Shown piece after piece: positions 44,261 to 56,160 of a DNA stretch of 64,000 bases (positions are counted from its first letter, which is position 1; each line of letters begins with the position of its first letter). The notes beneath the pieces were generated by a model, which was not told where the DNA came from, did not search any database, and saw only the letters and a program-made list of their open reading frames with translations. Location of the stretch: contig CM075760.1 in assembly GCA_037974335.1 (NCBI GenBank), forward strand, positions 15,618,059 through 15,682,058, in the 5' to 3' direction. The DNA is from Prionace glauca (Eukaryota > Chordata > Chondrichthyes > Carcharhiniformes > Carcharhinidae). The translations under genes were made by a program, and so were the position numbers.

Positions 44261-46022
44261 TACAAAGACTCAACAAAAAAATGAAACCGGATGGTCTACC
44301 TTGCATTGGTCTAGGCACTGGAAAATAAAACGGCAATTGAAACAGCAGTATCCACCCTGCAAATTCCTCCTTACTAACATCTGGGGGTTCGTACCAAAAT
44401 TGGGAGTGCTGTCTCACAGACTAATGAAACATTCATATACATTCTTACGGAAAAAAAATCCTACAGATAAGACTCCAGATATCACCGTTACCATCCCTGG
44501 ATATATCCTGCCCCACCAGCAGGATAGACCCAGCAGAGGTTCCAGCGCATTGGTATATAGTGAGGAGGGTGGTGTACCGGGAGTCCTTAACAGCTTAACT
44601 ATCATGGCTTGAGGTTAAACATGAGTAAGGAAATCTTTTACTGGTTACCATGTACTGTCCTCCTTCGACCGGTGAATCAGTCCTCCTCTATCTTGAACAA
44701 AATTTGGAGGAAGCACTGAGGGGTTAAAGAGCGCAAAATGTCCTCTGGGTGGGGGATTTCAAAGTCCACCATCAATAGTTACTCGGCAGCAGCATCACTG
44801 ATCGAGCTGGTCTGGTCCTAAAGGATATAATTCCTTAGTAGGATCTGCAGCAGATGGTGATGGAGTCAACAAGAAGAGAAAATCATGTTTGGCCTCATCA
44901 TTATCCATCTGCCGACTGTAAGTACATCTGTCCATGACGGTAACGGTAAGAGTGACCTTTGCACAGTCCTTGTGGAGACGAAGTACTGCCTTCTCATTGA
45001 GCACAACGTCCATCGTGTTGTGTGGCACTATCACAGTGCTGAATGGGACAGAATTCGAACCGATCTAGCAACTCAAGATTGGACACGCATGAGGCGCTGT
45101 GGGCCATCAACAGCAGTGGAACCAATCTGCAACTTCATGACCTGGCAAATTCGTCACGCAACCATTACAATCAAACCAGGAGGTCAAACTTGGTTCAATG
45201 ATGAGTGCAGGAGGGCATGCAGGAGCAGTCCTAGGCATATCTAAAACTGAAGTGTCAACCTTGTAAAGCTATCAAACAGGACTACTTGCATGCTAACGGG
45301 AAAAAATAGCAAGTGATAGACAAAGATGAGCGATCTACCATCATAAGAACATAAGAACATAAGAACATAAGAAATAGGAGCAGGAGTAGGCTATCTAGCC
45401 CTTCCAGCCTGCCCCGCCATTCAATAAGATCATGGCTGATCTGTCGTGGCTCAGTTCCACTTTCCCGCTTTTTCCCCATAACCCTTAAAGAATTATGGGC
45501 CAAGTGGTGGCACAGTGATGATCACTACGACCTCACAGAATCAAAGAATCAGATCCAAGCTCTGAAGTCCTTCTACATCCAGTCATGGATGGCAGTGGAC
45601 AATTAAACAAATCATTGCAGGAGGAGGCTCCACAAATATCCCCAGCCTCAATGGTGGAGGAGCCCAGCAGATCTGTGTAAAAGATAAGGATGACGAATTC
45701 GTAGCATTCTTCAGCCAGAAAAGCCAAGTGAATGGTGCAGCTCGACCTCCTCCAGTGGTCCCCAGGATCTCAGATGCCAGTCGCCAGCGAATACCATTAA
45801 ATCCACTTGCTATCAAGAAAAATTTGGAGGCAGTGGGCAATGCAAATGCAATGGGCCCAGCTCATATTCCTGCGATACTACTGAAGACCTGTGCTCAGAA
45901 CTTGCTGCTCCCTTAGCCAAGCACTTCCAGTATATTTGCAATACTGGCATCGACCCAACAATGTGGAAAATGTGTGTCCTCTGCACAAAAAGCATGAGAA
46001 ATTCAACCTAGTCAACTGTCCA
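44260..46022 (+). mobile_element. LINE ORF2 (endonuclease to RT start), broken, with nested insertions
   Basis: Islands in order: LLTNIWGFVPKLGVLS and TVTIPGYILPHQQDRPSRGS with an endonuclease-side block, LGGGFQSPP, TDLATQDWTRMRRCGPS, ATITIKPGGQTWFNDECRRA, then MGPAHIPAILLKTCAQNLLL of the RT finger. A lineage-B CR1 tail is inserted at 45340-45488 (minus), and a V-SINE head piece lies at 45500-45545. Related copy at 55095-56160. Confidence 0.75.
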
Positions 46023-46079
46023 GCAGTGAGGTTGCGGAATTAAGATCTAATCAAAAGCAGGGAGGTCCTGCGTTCATGT
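46021..46079 (+). pseudogene. possible tRNA-Leu(TAA) relic, 5' truncated
   Basis: 'gttgcggaattaagatctaat' resembles the anticodon arm of tRNA-Leu(TAA), followed by a variable-arm-like stretch and a weak T-arm ('cctgcgttcatg'). Very degraded. Called mainly because two clearer relics follow in tandem. Confidence 0.3.
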
Positions 46080-46152
46080 TGGCCCGTGCCACAATGAATA
46101 ACGCATCTGATTACGGATTCGAAAATTACGAGTTCGATTTCTGGGTGGCTCC
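46080..46152 (+). pseudogene. tRNA-Arg(ACG) pseudogene
   Basis: 'gcacaatg'-type D-arm (cacaatgaataacgcatc), anticodon loop ttACGga and T-arm 'gagttcgatttc' align along the whole length with vertebrate tRNA-Arg(ACG). Stem mismatches make it non-functional. Confidence 0.7.
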
Positions 46153-46187
46153 ATGTCAACTTAAAGGAAGTTCAAGGTCTCTGTTGT

Positions 46188-46260
46188 TAACAGCTCCTGC
46201 AGTTGTCATCGCATTCACCTCACACATGAAAGGTTCCCGGTTCGAAACAGGGCAGATAAA
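46188..46260 (+). pseudogene. tRNA-Val(CAC) pseudogene
   Basis: 'ttcacctcacacatgaaagg' (anticodon CAC) followed by the T-arm 'cccggttcgaaacaggg' matches tRNA-Val(CAC). The acceptor and D-stems are decayed. Confidence 0.7.
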
Positions 46261-46314
46261 TTATTAAACTTTCTCAGTTAGGTTGAGGGGATTCTACATA
46301 ATTTCAATTTTTCA

Positions 46315-46660
46315 TGAGCCAAGTGGTGGCACAATGATTATACCATAGCCATAGAACCCTACAGTGCAGAACTGCGACCTCACAGCGCCAGGGATCCGGG
46401 TTCAATTCCGGCATTGGCCCTCCGTCTGTGTGGAGTCTGCACGTTCTCCCCATTTCTGCGTGGGTTTACTCTGTGTGCTCCGGTTTCCTCCCACAGTCCA
46501 AAGATGTGCAGGTTGGGTGGATTGACCATAATAGTGTTAGAAGGTCTAGCTAGGATAATTGCATGGAGTTACGGGGATAGGACTGGATGGGTTTGCTGTC
46601 GGTGCAGGCTCGATAGGACAAATGGCCTCTTACTGCACAGCAGGAATTCTATGATTTCTA
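46315..46660 (+). mobile_element. V-SINE with a small internal insertion
   Basis: Head 'aagtggtggcacaatgatta', a roughly 26-base insert resembling a reversed SINE tail ('agaaccctacagtgcag'), then 'cctcacagcgccagggatcc', the V domain and the tail 'ggctcgataggacaaatgg'. Confidence 0.8.
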
Positions 46661-47149
46661 TCTATAGGCTGATTTGATGATGGAACTGTCTGTCTGATCA
46701 TATCCTGCAGTCTGTTATCTCGGTCACTGCTGGAAACAGGTGCGTGAGAATCTGATGCAATGTTAAGATGGTTTTCTCTTGCTGTATATTTGACCGGCTG
46801 ACAGCGCCGGTCCTCATTTTGGCTGCAACTGTCCAGTACTCTGCAGTAACCTCAGCAGACTTCTTGGGCCTTTGGCTAATATTAAGCATCAGATAAAGCC
46901 CAAACTCAGATGCAATGCCTCATGAGCTTGGACTTTGTACATATCTCTTGCGGGAATCATCAATTGGATTCAACTTGAATTTGAATTGATGTTGGGGAAA
47001 AACATGGAGATTAATTCTTGATTGGTCTCTCCGCTCTGCACATTGACTTGTAACTTCAAGCAAAGAATAACAAAATTGAAAAGCCAGCAGACAGTAGCTC
47101 CCGGAGATAATGCAGAGTGCACGGGTTGGACTGCTTTTTATCCAAGAAC

Positions 47150-47315
47150 GTGCAGATTAGATTGATTGGCCATGCTAAACTGACCCTAGTGTTAGGGGAT
47201 TAGCAGGGTTAGTATGTGAGGTTACGGAATGCGGCCTGGATACGATTGTGGCTGGTGCAGACTCGATGGGCCGAATGTCCCCCTTTTGGACTGTAAGGAT
47301 TCTATTTCTATGACT
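47150..47315 (+). mobile_element. V-SINE 3' half
   Basis: 'gattgattggccatgctaaa', 'gtgcagactcgatgggccg' and 'actgtaaggattctattt'. Head missing. Confidence 0.8.
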
Positions 47316-47319
47316 CGAT

Positions 47320-48424
47320 GATTCATCATAAACTCTGAACGTGAGCCCTTCCTCTGATCAACTCTTCATATAGAAATTGAGAGATGTTTGGCTGCCTGAA
47401 CTGTGCTGCTGCTGCTGTTTATCTCATGTCTGCAGACATGAGTAAGACTTCCTTTGAGTGCAGCAGGATCTGGATTAGACAATGCCAGAATAAAACAAAA
47501 TCACCCCATGTAATATCATAGGTGAACTTTTTTTAAAAAACCGACTTCTCCTTCTGTATTATCATTTGAGGACAGTAAATAAGTGACAGAATTTTCAAGA
47601 CTCAAATCTGAAATGCACGTACAAATCGGAATTAATCATATCAGATTGTTTTTAAACTCTGAAACATAATTTGGAAATTAGATTAAATATGTTTACTTCA
47701 CAATTACCTGCTCGATATCCTCCCCCTGCCTCCCCACCCCCATGCAACACAGTTGCTGCCCTACAACATTGTCACTGGCCGCTCTATGAAAAGGACGTTC
47801 AAACCAGAAACATTTCGTTCCAATCCGCACTCTCATTAATCTGCTACAATATGATCGGATATTCTCACCTCACATACATGTGTTTCCTGTCGTGTTTTTA
47901 GTCCCGTGGGCGGATACGTGGTTTTCAGTGAGTAGAAAAATCCCAAGCTGGGTTACATTCAGTGCGCTGATTAGGAATATTGCTGAATTGTTAGGGACAG
48001 GGGTGGGATTGAAGTTACTGGTCCGGTTGTTATAAAGTTGCGAATTATGATAGAAAACAGTTGACAGCCATTCAAAATAAGAACGAACACTGATGGTACC
48101 TTGTTCGCAGGGATTGTTTAAATGGTTCTGTGTCAATCTTGTGCAATGTATATTTTATATAATTGTTTCTGAGCCAGTAAAACACTCTGATCAAATAAAC
48201 CTTTGATCAAACCGATCACGAAACGGAAAATAAAGATGGTGAATAATTCACACATGGAAGGAAATATTAGCAAAAGACTAAGGGTGAGTTAACTAAGCGT
48301 AAGTGCATTTTTAGCATTGTTACAAGTTAAAAACCAACTGCGGCTCAGCTGTTCATATTGAGTGTTACTGTTTTGTTTTGATGTTTTGTTCATGATCCGG
48401 TGACACTCAGTATTCAGACTGAAT
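47320..48424. other. no gene recognised
   Basis: AT-rich. No exon or RNA found. Confidence 0.4.
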
Positions 48425-48490
48425 TGTTGTTTCTGTTTATCAGTGTGAGCGCGCCCTCTGCGGACCACTAACTGAACTTCCAGCCTGGGA
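48425..48490 (-). pseudogene. trace of V-segment 3' flank
   Basis: 'gtttctgtttatcagtg' and 'gcgcgccctctgc' followed by a diverged 'cactaactgaacttcc' match 19525-19590, the sequence just downstream of the orphan V signal. Homology stops before the nonamer, so no V coding part remains. Confidence 0.6.
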
Positions 48491-49249
48491 ACACAAGATA
48501 GAACAGGTGGGGAGAATTATATGTCGAAAAACAGTTCAATCTGAGAACCGAGAAACAAGCAGCGATCAAAATAATGCAGCAGGTCAAAGAATGTGACTGT
48601 AAGGCAGGTCTGAGCAAGATACAAATGTAAACTGGTGATAACTTGAAAGATATGTTTTCCTCTCCCTGTGCATACTTCCTGTTAAAAACCTGAGCAATGT
48701 GCCCATGCAGGTGAGTGTGGCCCAGTCTTTGCATCAGCTCAACGGCTCCCTATATTCAATGCTGCAATATCTGTGACGTTTAGCCATGGAGCTGTTTTAG
48801 GAATCCTTCAGTGGATCAGCCCTGTCAATGTCTGGTTCCTCTGCTTAATATCTACGAAATTTCAAAGACTAGGTGGCTGAATGAGACCTCTGTACAGCAT
48901 CGGCTCAGTGCTCGCTAACTCTCCATGTCTAAACGTTTGCTCAACTGTGCTATGCAGGCAAGTATATCCTTACCCCCTAAGCTGTACACTTCCTATATCA
49001 CCCAATGCGCCGATACACTTTGAGAGAGCTATAAAAGTCATTGACATAGGCAAGGGTGAGATTGAGCGGAATGATACGGAGACAATCCAACTGAGGGACA
49101 AAGATGAATGCGGCCTGAGAGCAGTGAATGATGCAGAGACACAGCAAGGAAGGACATTGCTACAGATGAGTATTTATAAATACTGACATACATTAGAGGA
49201 GGCTGTGGTGCAGCGGTATTTTAAATGGGCGAATCCCTACTTTGAAACA

Positions 49250-49425
49250 GTGATACCTAGTTATAGATTTAGCCAGAAGACGAACTATCCTCTTCACACC
49301 CGCCTTGTCAAGACCCCTTTGTATTTTATACATATCAATCAAGTAGCCTACTCTTACTCTGAATTCCAGCGGCTATAACTTTGTCTCTCTAACCTTTCCT
49401 CATGAAATAATTCGGCCTTAAAAAC
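49250..49425 (-). mobile_element. CR1-like LINE fragment
   Basis: 'acaagctttgtctctctaac'-like complement of the EERL...RRMRGDLIE region, with 'atacatatcaatcaagtag'. Strongly diverged. Confidence 0.55.
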
Positions 49426-49737
49426 AAAGATTGAATGCCAGAAATTTACACGGATACACAGAATGGAAGACTAAAACTTAATGAAACTCAAGGTTACACA
49501 CACACAAACTGAGAACTGCTCACAGTTACCAAGGAACCCGATATATAGGGAATCTGGGGATTCTGAAGAGAATGAGGCGAAAAAAATAGGAAATAACATC
49601 AAATAAAGAGGTAACAATGAACAGAGAAGGCAACAGGGGAAAGAGAAAGCAGTTAATGGCAAAACAAGAAAAGTTATGAAATAGTAAAATTTAGATAGCT
49701 GAATGACAAGAAATGATGATCATCCTCAGATTTTGCT

Positions 49738-50562
49738 TTTATTCTGTCTAAAATGCCGGGGTCCAAACTGCACACACTATTCCAAATGTGGTCTCCACAA
49801 AACCCTGAATTACTGTAACAAGACTGCAAACATTTCAAGACTTAACTCCGTGCTCAAGGCTGGAAGGAGAGTGTGACAGTGCATAATTCGCACTGTGTAC
49901 ATTCCCGACATCAGTAACTGGATCAGGAAGATGGGATATCTTTGTCTCTTTGTACTGTCTTTTTAAAGCTCCATCTCCTCTTAATGCCGTGTGTCATATA
50001 TTCGCTATCCCTGCTTTCCAGGCAAAGCTCGGGTTCACCAACTGTCTGTCTATATCAAGTAGCTAATTGACCCTGGGAGCTGGACAGCCAGAGGGAGCTG
50101 AATGAGAGGAAGCGACAGAAACAGAAAGAGAAGTGACATGTTTCGGAATGACTTGTGTCAGTTGCTCTCCGTGATGAATGCCTGCAGTATGTTACCCTGT
50201 AAGTTTCACAGAGGCCGCACTGATGAGTTTGTTGGGGGTTGGAAACTGCAAGTGTCACATAAGCAGCTCACTGTCTATTTCATGTTCCAGCTAAGAGGAT
50301 TCGCTGCTTTCATTGGCTGACGCAATCACTTGTGTGTGATATAAACATGACAATTTGAAGGATAAACTTGCATTTGGTGAATAAAAAACCCGAAATAAAA
50401 TAAAAAGCAGGTGATTCGTGGATAAATTAATATTGTAAACAGGTTGGATCACATTCCCTGGTGGTCCAGTGGTTAGGATTCAGCGCTTTTACCACCCCAG
50501 TCCGGGTTCGATTCCCGGACAGGGAATGTAAATTTATTGCTGTACAACAATCCTGCGTTACT
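49738..50562. repeat. segmental duplication, copy 1 (partner 56160-57005)
   Basis: Aligned blocks with the partner include a CR1 tail piece ('ccaaactgcacacactattcc'), 'ctgggagctggacagccaga', 'ccaggcaaagctcgggttc' and the tRNA-Glu-like gene at the end. It ends where the CR1 LINE at 50562 begins. Confidence 0.8.
50455..50526 (+). pseudogene. tRNA-Glu-like gene with anticodon TTT, probably non-functional
   Basis: Matches vertebrate tRNA-Glu from the acceptor (tccctggtgg) through the D-arm (gtggttagga) to the T-arm (ccgggttcgattcccgg) and acceptor 3' strand. The anticodon loop reads ctTTTac, a lysine anticodon. The anticodon stem keeps only about two of five pairs and acceptor pair 7:66 is lost, so it is probably a pseudogene. 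Confidence 0.75.
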
Positions 50563-53500
50563 AGTCTAGGGAGCAGTCTCTCACTATTAACTCTATCCAT
50601 TCCCTTCATTATCTTATATACTTCTGTCATGTCCCCTCTCAATCTCCGCCTTTCCAAGGAGAATAGTCCCAGTTTCTTCAACCTCTCCTCGTAACCCAGT
50701 CCCCCCATGCCAGGCAACATCCTGGTAAACCTCCTCTGCACCCTTTCCAGAGACTCCACATCCTTCCGGTAGTAAGGTGACCAGAACTGGACGCAGTACT
50801 CCAAATGCGGTCTAACCAACGTTCTGTACAATGAAGCATTAGACAGCAGCTTTTATACTCTATGCCCCTTCCTATAAAGGCCAACATCCCATAAGCCTTC
50901 CTAACAACCTTCTCCACTTGTGATGCAACCTTCATGGATTTGTGAACCTGCACTCCCAGGTCCCTCTGTATGTTTATACTCCCAATAGGCCTCCCTTTAA
51001 TCTCATGGCTCCTCTCTGCATTATTCTGTCCAAAATGCATCACCTCGCATTTGTCAGGATTAAATGCCATCTGCCACCTATCTGCCCACTGCACCAACCT
51101 ATCTATATCCTGTTGTATCACCTGACAATCCAGTTCCGTACCCGCCAACCCTGCCATCTTGGTGTCATCAGCAAAATTGCTAATCACACCACCTACGCCC
51201 TCTTCCAAGTCATTTATGTAGACTACAAAGAGGAGAGGTCCCAGTACTGAGCCCTGTGGCACACCACTGGTCACTGGCCTCCAGCCCGACAAGGTTCTTT
51301 CCACAGCTACCCTCTGTCTCCTATTTCCCAGCCAGTTCTCAATCCACCTAGCTACCTGGCCTCGTATCCCATGCGCCTTAACCTTTTCTATCAGCCTACC
51401 GTGAGGGACTTTGTCAAACGCCTTACTGAAATCCATATAGATGACATCAACGGTTCTCCCATCGTCAACCGTTTTTGTCACCTCCTCAAAGAATTCCACC
51501 AGATTCGTAAGGCAAGACCTCCCTCTAACAAAGCCATGTTGTGTATCCCTAATCAGATCGCAACGCTCCAAATGCTCATACATCCTACCCCTAAGTATTT
51601 TTTCCATTAACTTCCCTACCACCGACGTCAAACTCACCGGTCTATAATTCCCAGGGTTATCCCTACTGCCTTTATTGAACAACGGGACCACATTTGCTAC
51701 CCTCCCGTCTTCTGGGACCTCACCTGTGTCCAAAGAAGAGACAAAGATTTGCGCCAGAGGCCCAGCAATTTCATCTTTCGCCTCCCTAAGCAGCCTGGGA
51801 TAAATACCATCAGGCCCCGGAGCTTTATCCGTCCTTACGCTACCTAAAAGCCCTAGCACTTCCTCTCTCGTAATAACTATATCCTGCAAATAAACCTCCA
51901 CTCCCTCCAAGAGACCACACGATTCCGAACCCCTCTCCTTTGTGAATACCGACGCAAAGTATTCATTCAGGAGCTCCCCCATCCCCTCCGACTCAATACA
52001 CAACTCACCACTCTTGTCCCTAAGAGGACCAATTTTCCCTCGAACTACTCTCTTGCCTCTGATATAGGAATAAAATGCCTTTGGATTTTCCTTAATCCTA
52101 CCAGCCAAAGCCATCTCATGCCCTCTCTTCGCCCTTCTAATTCCCCTTTTTAGCTCCCTCCTACTCTCGCTGTATTCTTCCAGCGCACTCTCCGTACCCA
52201 TTTGTTTTGACCTAACATACGCCTCCCTCTTCTTCCTGACCAAGTCTTCAATATCCTCCGTAATCCACGGCTGTCTAATCCTTCCTTTCCCATCCTTTCT
52301 CTTAACCGGAACATACCTCCCCTGCAACCATTTCATTTTGTCCCTAAATGACTCCCACTTGCCAACCGTGGACTTGCCAGCTAACAGTCCCTCCCAATCA
52401 GTTTGCTGCAGCTCCCTCCTAATCCTGCCATAGCTCGCCTTTCCCCAATTCAGCACACTCCCACTCGGACGGCACTCGTCCCTTTCCATTTTTATCCTAA
52501 AGTAGACGGACTTGTGATCACTGTTCACCACATGTTCGCCTACCTCTACCTCACCCACCTGCCCAGGTTCGTTTCCCAACACTAGATCCAGTATAGCCCC
52601 TCCCCTAGTCGGGCTAGTTACATACTGCTCTAGCGACCCTTCCATAACACAGTTCACAAACTCCTCTCCCTCCGTACCCCCAGCTCTAGGCCCCCTCCAA
52701 TTCACTCCAGGAAAATTAAAATCACCCACTACAACCACTCTGTTCTTCCTGCACCTGTCCAAAATGCCCCTGCAAATGCCTTCCTCCACTGACTTTGGGC
52801 TGCTGGGTGGCCTATAGTACACCCCTAGCAATGTGATCTCTCCCTTTTTATTCCTCAACTCCACCCACACTGACTCAATCCCTATCTCTTCCATATCGTC
52901 CTCCCTCTGCACTACTGTGATGTTTTCCCTGACTAACAGTGCCACCCCTCCTCCTCTCTTCATCCCTCCTCTGTCACACCTAAAACACTTGTACCCAGGA
53001 ACATTCAGCTGCCAGTCCTGCCCCTCCCGTAACCACGTCTCCGTTACAGCCACCACATCTAACTGCCTCACAAACATCAAGGCCCTAAGCTCATCCGTTT
53101 TCCCTATCACACTCCTAGCATTGAAACAGACACAGTTCAACCCACAAGTGTCCCTCAGAACCACCTTCTCCCTGATACTTTTCCTTTCACTCGACTCTCT
53201 CCCAGCCACCTCCCCACCCCCCCTCCATATTAGTTTAAACCCTTCGTAAACACCCCAGCTAACCTCCCCGCTAAGACATTAGTTCCCCTCCCATTCAAAT
53301 TCTCCCCACCCTTCCTGTACAATTGCCCTTCTCTCTTAAACACCTCCCAGTGATCCACAAAAGTAAAGCCCTCTACCCTACACCAATCCCTCAACCATGC
53401 ATTCAGCTGCATGATCTCTTCATTCTCTGCCCTGCTGATACTGGGCAGCAACCCAGAGAGTGCCACCCTGGAGGTCCTACTCTTTAGTTTGGCCCCCAAC

Positions 53501-54330
53501 TCCTTAAATTGCCTACGTACCTCTACCCTACTCCTCCTTCCTATGTCCCCTCCCCCACATGTACTATGACCTCAGCCTGTGCCCCCTCCCCTTTCAAAAT
53601 TCCCTCTACCCTGTCCGATACGTCCTTTACCCCTGCTCCAGGGAAGCAGACCACCATCCTGGAATCACGCCTCTGTCCACAGAACCTTCTATCTATACCT
53701 CTGACCCTCCCGTCCCCTACCACTATCACCTTACCGGCCCCCTTCTGTCCCTCTAAGTTAGTCTCCCCCTCCTGCCTATCTTTCTGTGCCCCTGTCGACG
53801 AACCTTGGGAGGCCTCTGGGGAGGCTGGGGGACCCTGACTGCTCTTCTTCTTCCTCTTTCCCCTCCTCACAGTCGTCCATCCTCCCTTCTCTTCAGCCCT
53901 TGAGACCTCCTCCTTCTCATGGTTCCCAGCCATTATCGCCTCGTTCTCCCTTACTAGAAAAGCGTCCTCCAGCCGCCCCTCGAGTTGCCTGATCCGGGCC
54001 CTCAAGCGCTGCAGTTCCAAACATTTACTGCAGATGTGGACTTTGGGGACACGTGACACACCATGAACTCCCACATGTGGCACCTGATACAACTTACGTT
54101 CCTACCTATATTCCCTGCCATGTTCCAACCTCCTGTAAGCTCCCAAAGGTTACTCACCTTCTCTAAGCCTGCTCTCCCCTCAGCCCAGCGAGCCAAAGCC
54201 CTTCTCACTCTGTTCCCACTCACTCTGCTGCCCGCTCCCGACGCTGCCCGCTCTATGCTGCTACCCCTTTTTTATACCCCCCGCTCCCCCTTAACGACTA
54301 TCCCCTGGCCTAACTTCTGGTACGGAAGTA
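50562..54330 (-). mobile_element. nearly complete CR1 LINE (lineage C) lacking its 3' end
   Basis: On the minus strand: a GC-rich 5' UTR (54330-54130), ORF1 (about 54123-53230) and ORF2 (53209-50678). ORF1 has CIRCHMWEFMVCHVSP and ICSKCLELQRLRARI (zinc-like plus coiled coil), then IVVGDGRVRGIDR and the SGNH-esterase part. It carries at least two frame breaks (about 54040 and 53547). ORF2 (843 aa open) carries the endonuclease motifs CFNARSV, VTETWL, YYRPP, GDFNFPGVNW and NSDHKSV, and the RT with MDFSKAFDK, GVPQGSVLGPLL and an intact FADD. A one-base loss near 50837 (cttcattgtac against cttcagttgtac at 25480) shifts the C-terminal frame. The copy stops at about 50562 in the LLPRL stretch, so the last roughly 200 bp and tail are missing. 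Confidence 0.93.
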
Positions 54331-54399
54331 AACTACACTCTAAGAAGCCCCGAGAACCGGAAGTACAGGAAAATAACAGGAATACAGGAAAAAAGGAGG

Positions 54400-54660
54400 C
54401 CCAAAACTGGTTACGGTATTCCACGTGTGTTCTCATCAGTATCTTGAATGGGCTGTCATATAAAGAGCGGTTTAGTAACTTGGGTTCATACTCTCTGGAA
54501 TACAGGAGAATGAGGTGGTGGCGGGGGGCGGGGAGCGGGGGGGGGCGTGTTGATTGAGGCATATAAAATACTCAACTGGATTGGTAAAGTCAGTGTTAAC
54601 CAAATGTTCCCCTTTCTAGAACAGTCTAGGACAAGAGGTCATTGTTGTAGATAACGGAAT
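54400..54660 (+). mobile_element. CR1-like fragment
   Basis: LNGLSYKERFSNLGSYSLEY then RRMR and, in another frame, EAYKIL matches the DYEERL...RGDLIETYK block. A G-rich run lies at 54515-54545. Confidence 0.65.
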
Positions 54661-54974
54661 TGTTGGAATTGGGTCCAGAATGGAACAGGTTTTAATGTTG
54701 TATATTGTAGCGATTTTGCCAGCAGGAGAGGGCAGAAGGATTAAGTTCATTATCGGGGCGCATTTCTGTATTGAGGAATATTTGATTGAAGGAACAAATG
54801 CGGGAGCAGAAACATCATGCTGTATCTCTTCACTCGCCCTAAAATGGCCGAGCACTTCACTCATTGATATCAATCCGCTGCAGAAAAATGGACTTCGTGT
54901 GTACACGCTGCGGAGGGTGTCAGGAGTGTTGACCCTAACAGAACACATAACAGTGAGAACAATTTGGTCTGAGT

Positions 54975-55090
54975 TTGAGGTTATATTGTTCTTCTCTTCG
55001 TCAGTTGAGGACTCACCTGAAAGGTAGTGGCTTTTGCTACCAAATAAACTTGTTGAACTTTAACCCGGTGTTGTGGGGCTTCTTAATACA
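54975..55090. repeat. palindromic retroposon, half
   Basis: 'gtagtggcttttgctaccaa', 'ataaacttgttgaacttta' and 'acccggtgttgtggggcttc' match one arm and the end region of the family at 21127-21345. Confidence 0.6.
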
Positions 55091-55094
55091 ACAT

Positions 55095-56160
55095 AGCAAA
55101 CAGTGTTGTGTGGCACTAACATTGTGCTCAATTGGTTAGACTTCCGACAGATCTAACAACACAAGACTGGACCTTCATCAGGCTTTGTGGGCCATCAACA
55201 AAGTTGAACTGTACTCCAGCAAATCTGCAACCTCATGGCGCGAAATATCCCCCACTCCACCATTACCATCAAGCCAGGGAATCAACCCTGGTTCCATGGG
55301 TGCAGGAGGGGATGCCAACAGTAGCATTAGACATACTACAAATGAGGTGTCAACCTGGGGAAGCTATCAGATAAGACTATTTGCATGCCAAACAGCAAAA
55401 ACAACAAGTGATGCATAGAGCTAAGTGATCCCACTATCAACAGATGAGATCTAAGATCTACAATCCATCCACATCCAGGCCAGAATGGTGGTGGTCAATT
55501 AAACAACTCACTGGAGGAGGATACTCTACAAATGCCCCCATCTTAAATGATGGAGGAGCCCAGCAAATTAATTAAAAAAAATAAAGCTGAAGTCTCTGCA
55601 GCATTCTTCAGCCAGATGTGGTGAGTGGATGAACCATCTCGGCCTCCTCCACTGGTTCCCAGGGTCTCAGATCGCAGTCTCCAACCAATTTGATTCACAC
55701 CACATGGTATTAAGATATAGTTGGAGACACTGGATACTGTAAAGGCAATGGGCCTTGATAGCATTCCTCCAGAACTTGCCACTACCCGAGCCAAGCTCTT
55801 CCAGTACAGTTGCCACATTAGCATCTACCCAATGATGTGGAAATGTGACGAGTTAGGTCTTGTACACAAAAAAAGCAGGACAAATCCAACCCAGCCAATT
55901 ACCGCTCAACCAGTCTACTCTATATCTGACTAAAGTGATGGAAGGGTCATCAACAGTGCTATGCAGCAGCACCTGCTCAGCAATAACCTGCTCAGTGACT
56001 CCCAGTTTAAGTCTCGCCAGGGCCACTCAGCTCCCGATCTCATTACAGCCTTGGTTCAAACATGGACGAAAGTGCTGAATTCGTGAGGAGTGGTGAGAGT
56101 GGCAGCCTCTGACATCAAGAACCTTTGCTGTAACGTCTCCAATGGAAGTCTATCCTATCA
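55095..56160 (+). mobile_element. LINE ORF2 fragment, same family as 44.3-46.0 kb
   Basis: Islands: LTTQDWTFIRLCGPSTK, a GNQPW-like 'gggaatcaaccctggttcc', SIPPELATTRAKLFQYSCHI, MWKCDELGLVHKK, KVMEG, then a LVQTW-like end. Many frame breaks. Confidence 0.7.

Noticed and set aside
49985-50035. GPCR first-exon relic near the 'tttccaggcaaag' stretch
   Set aside because: Only the splice-like end resembles genes 2 and 3. The TM1 codons do not align.
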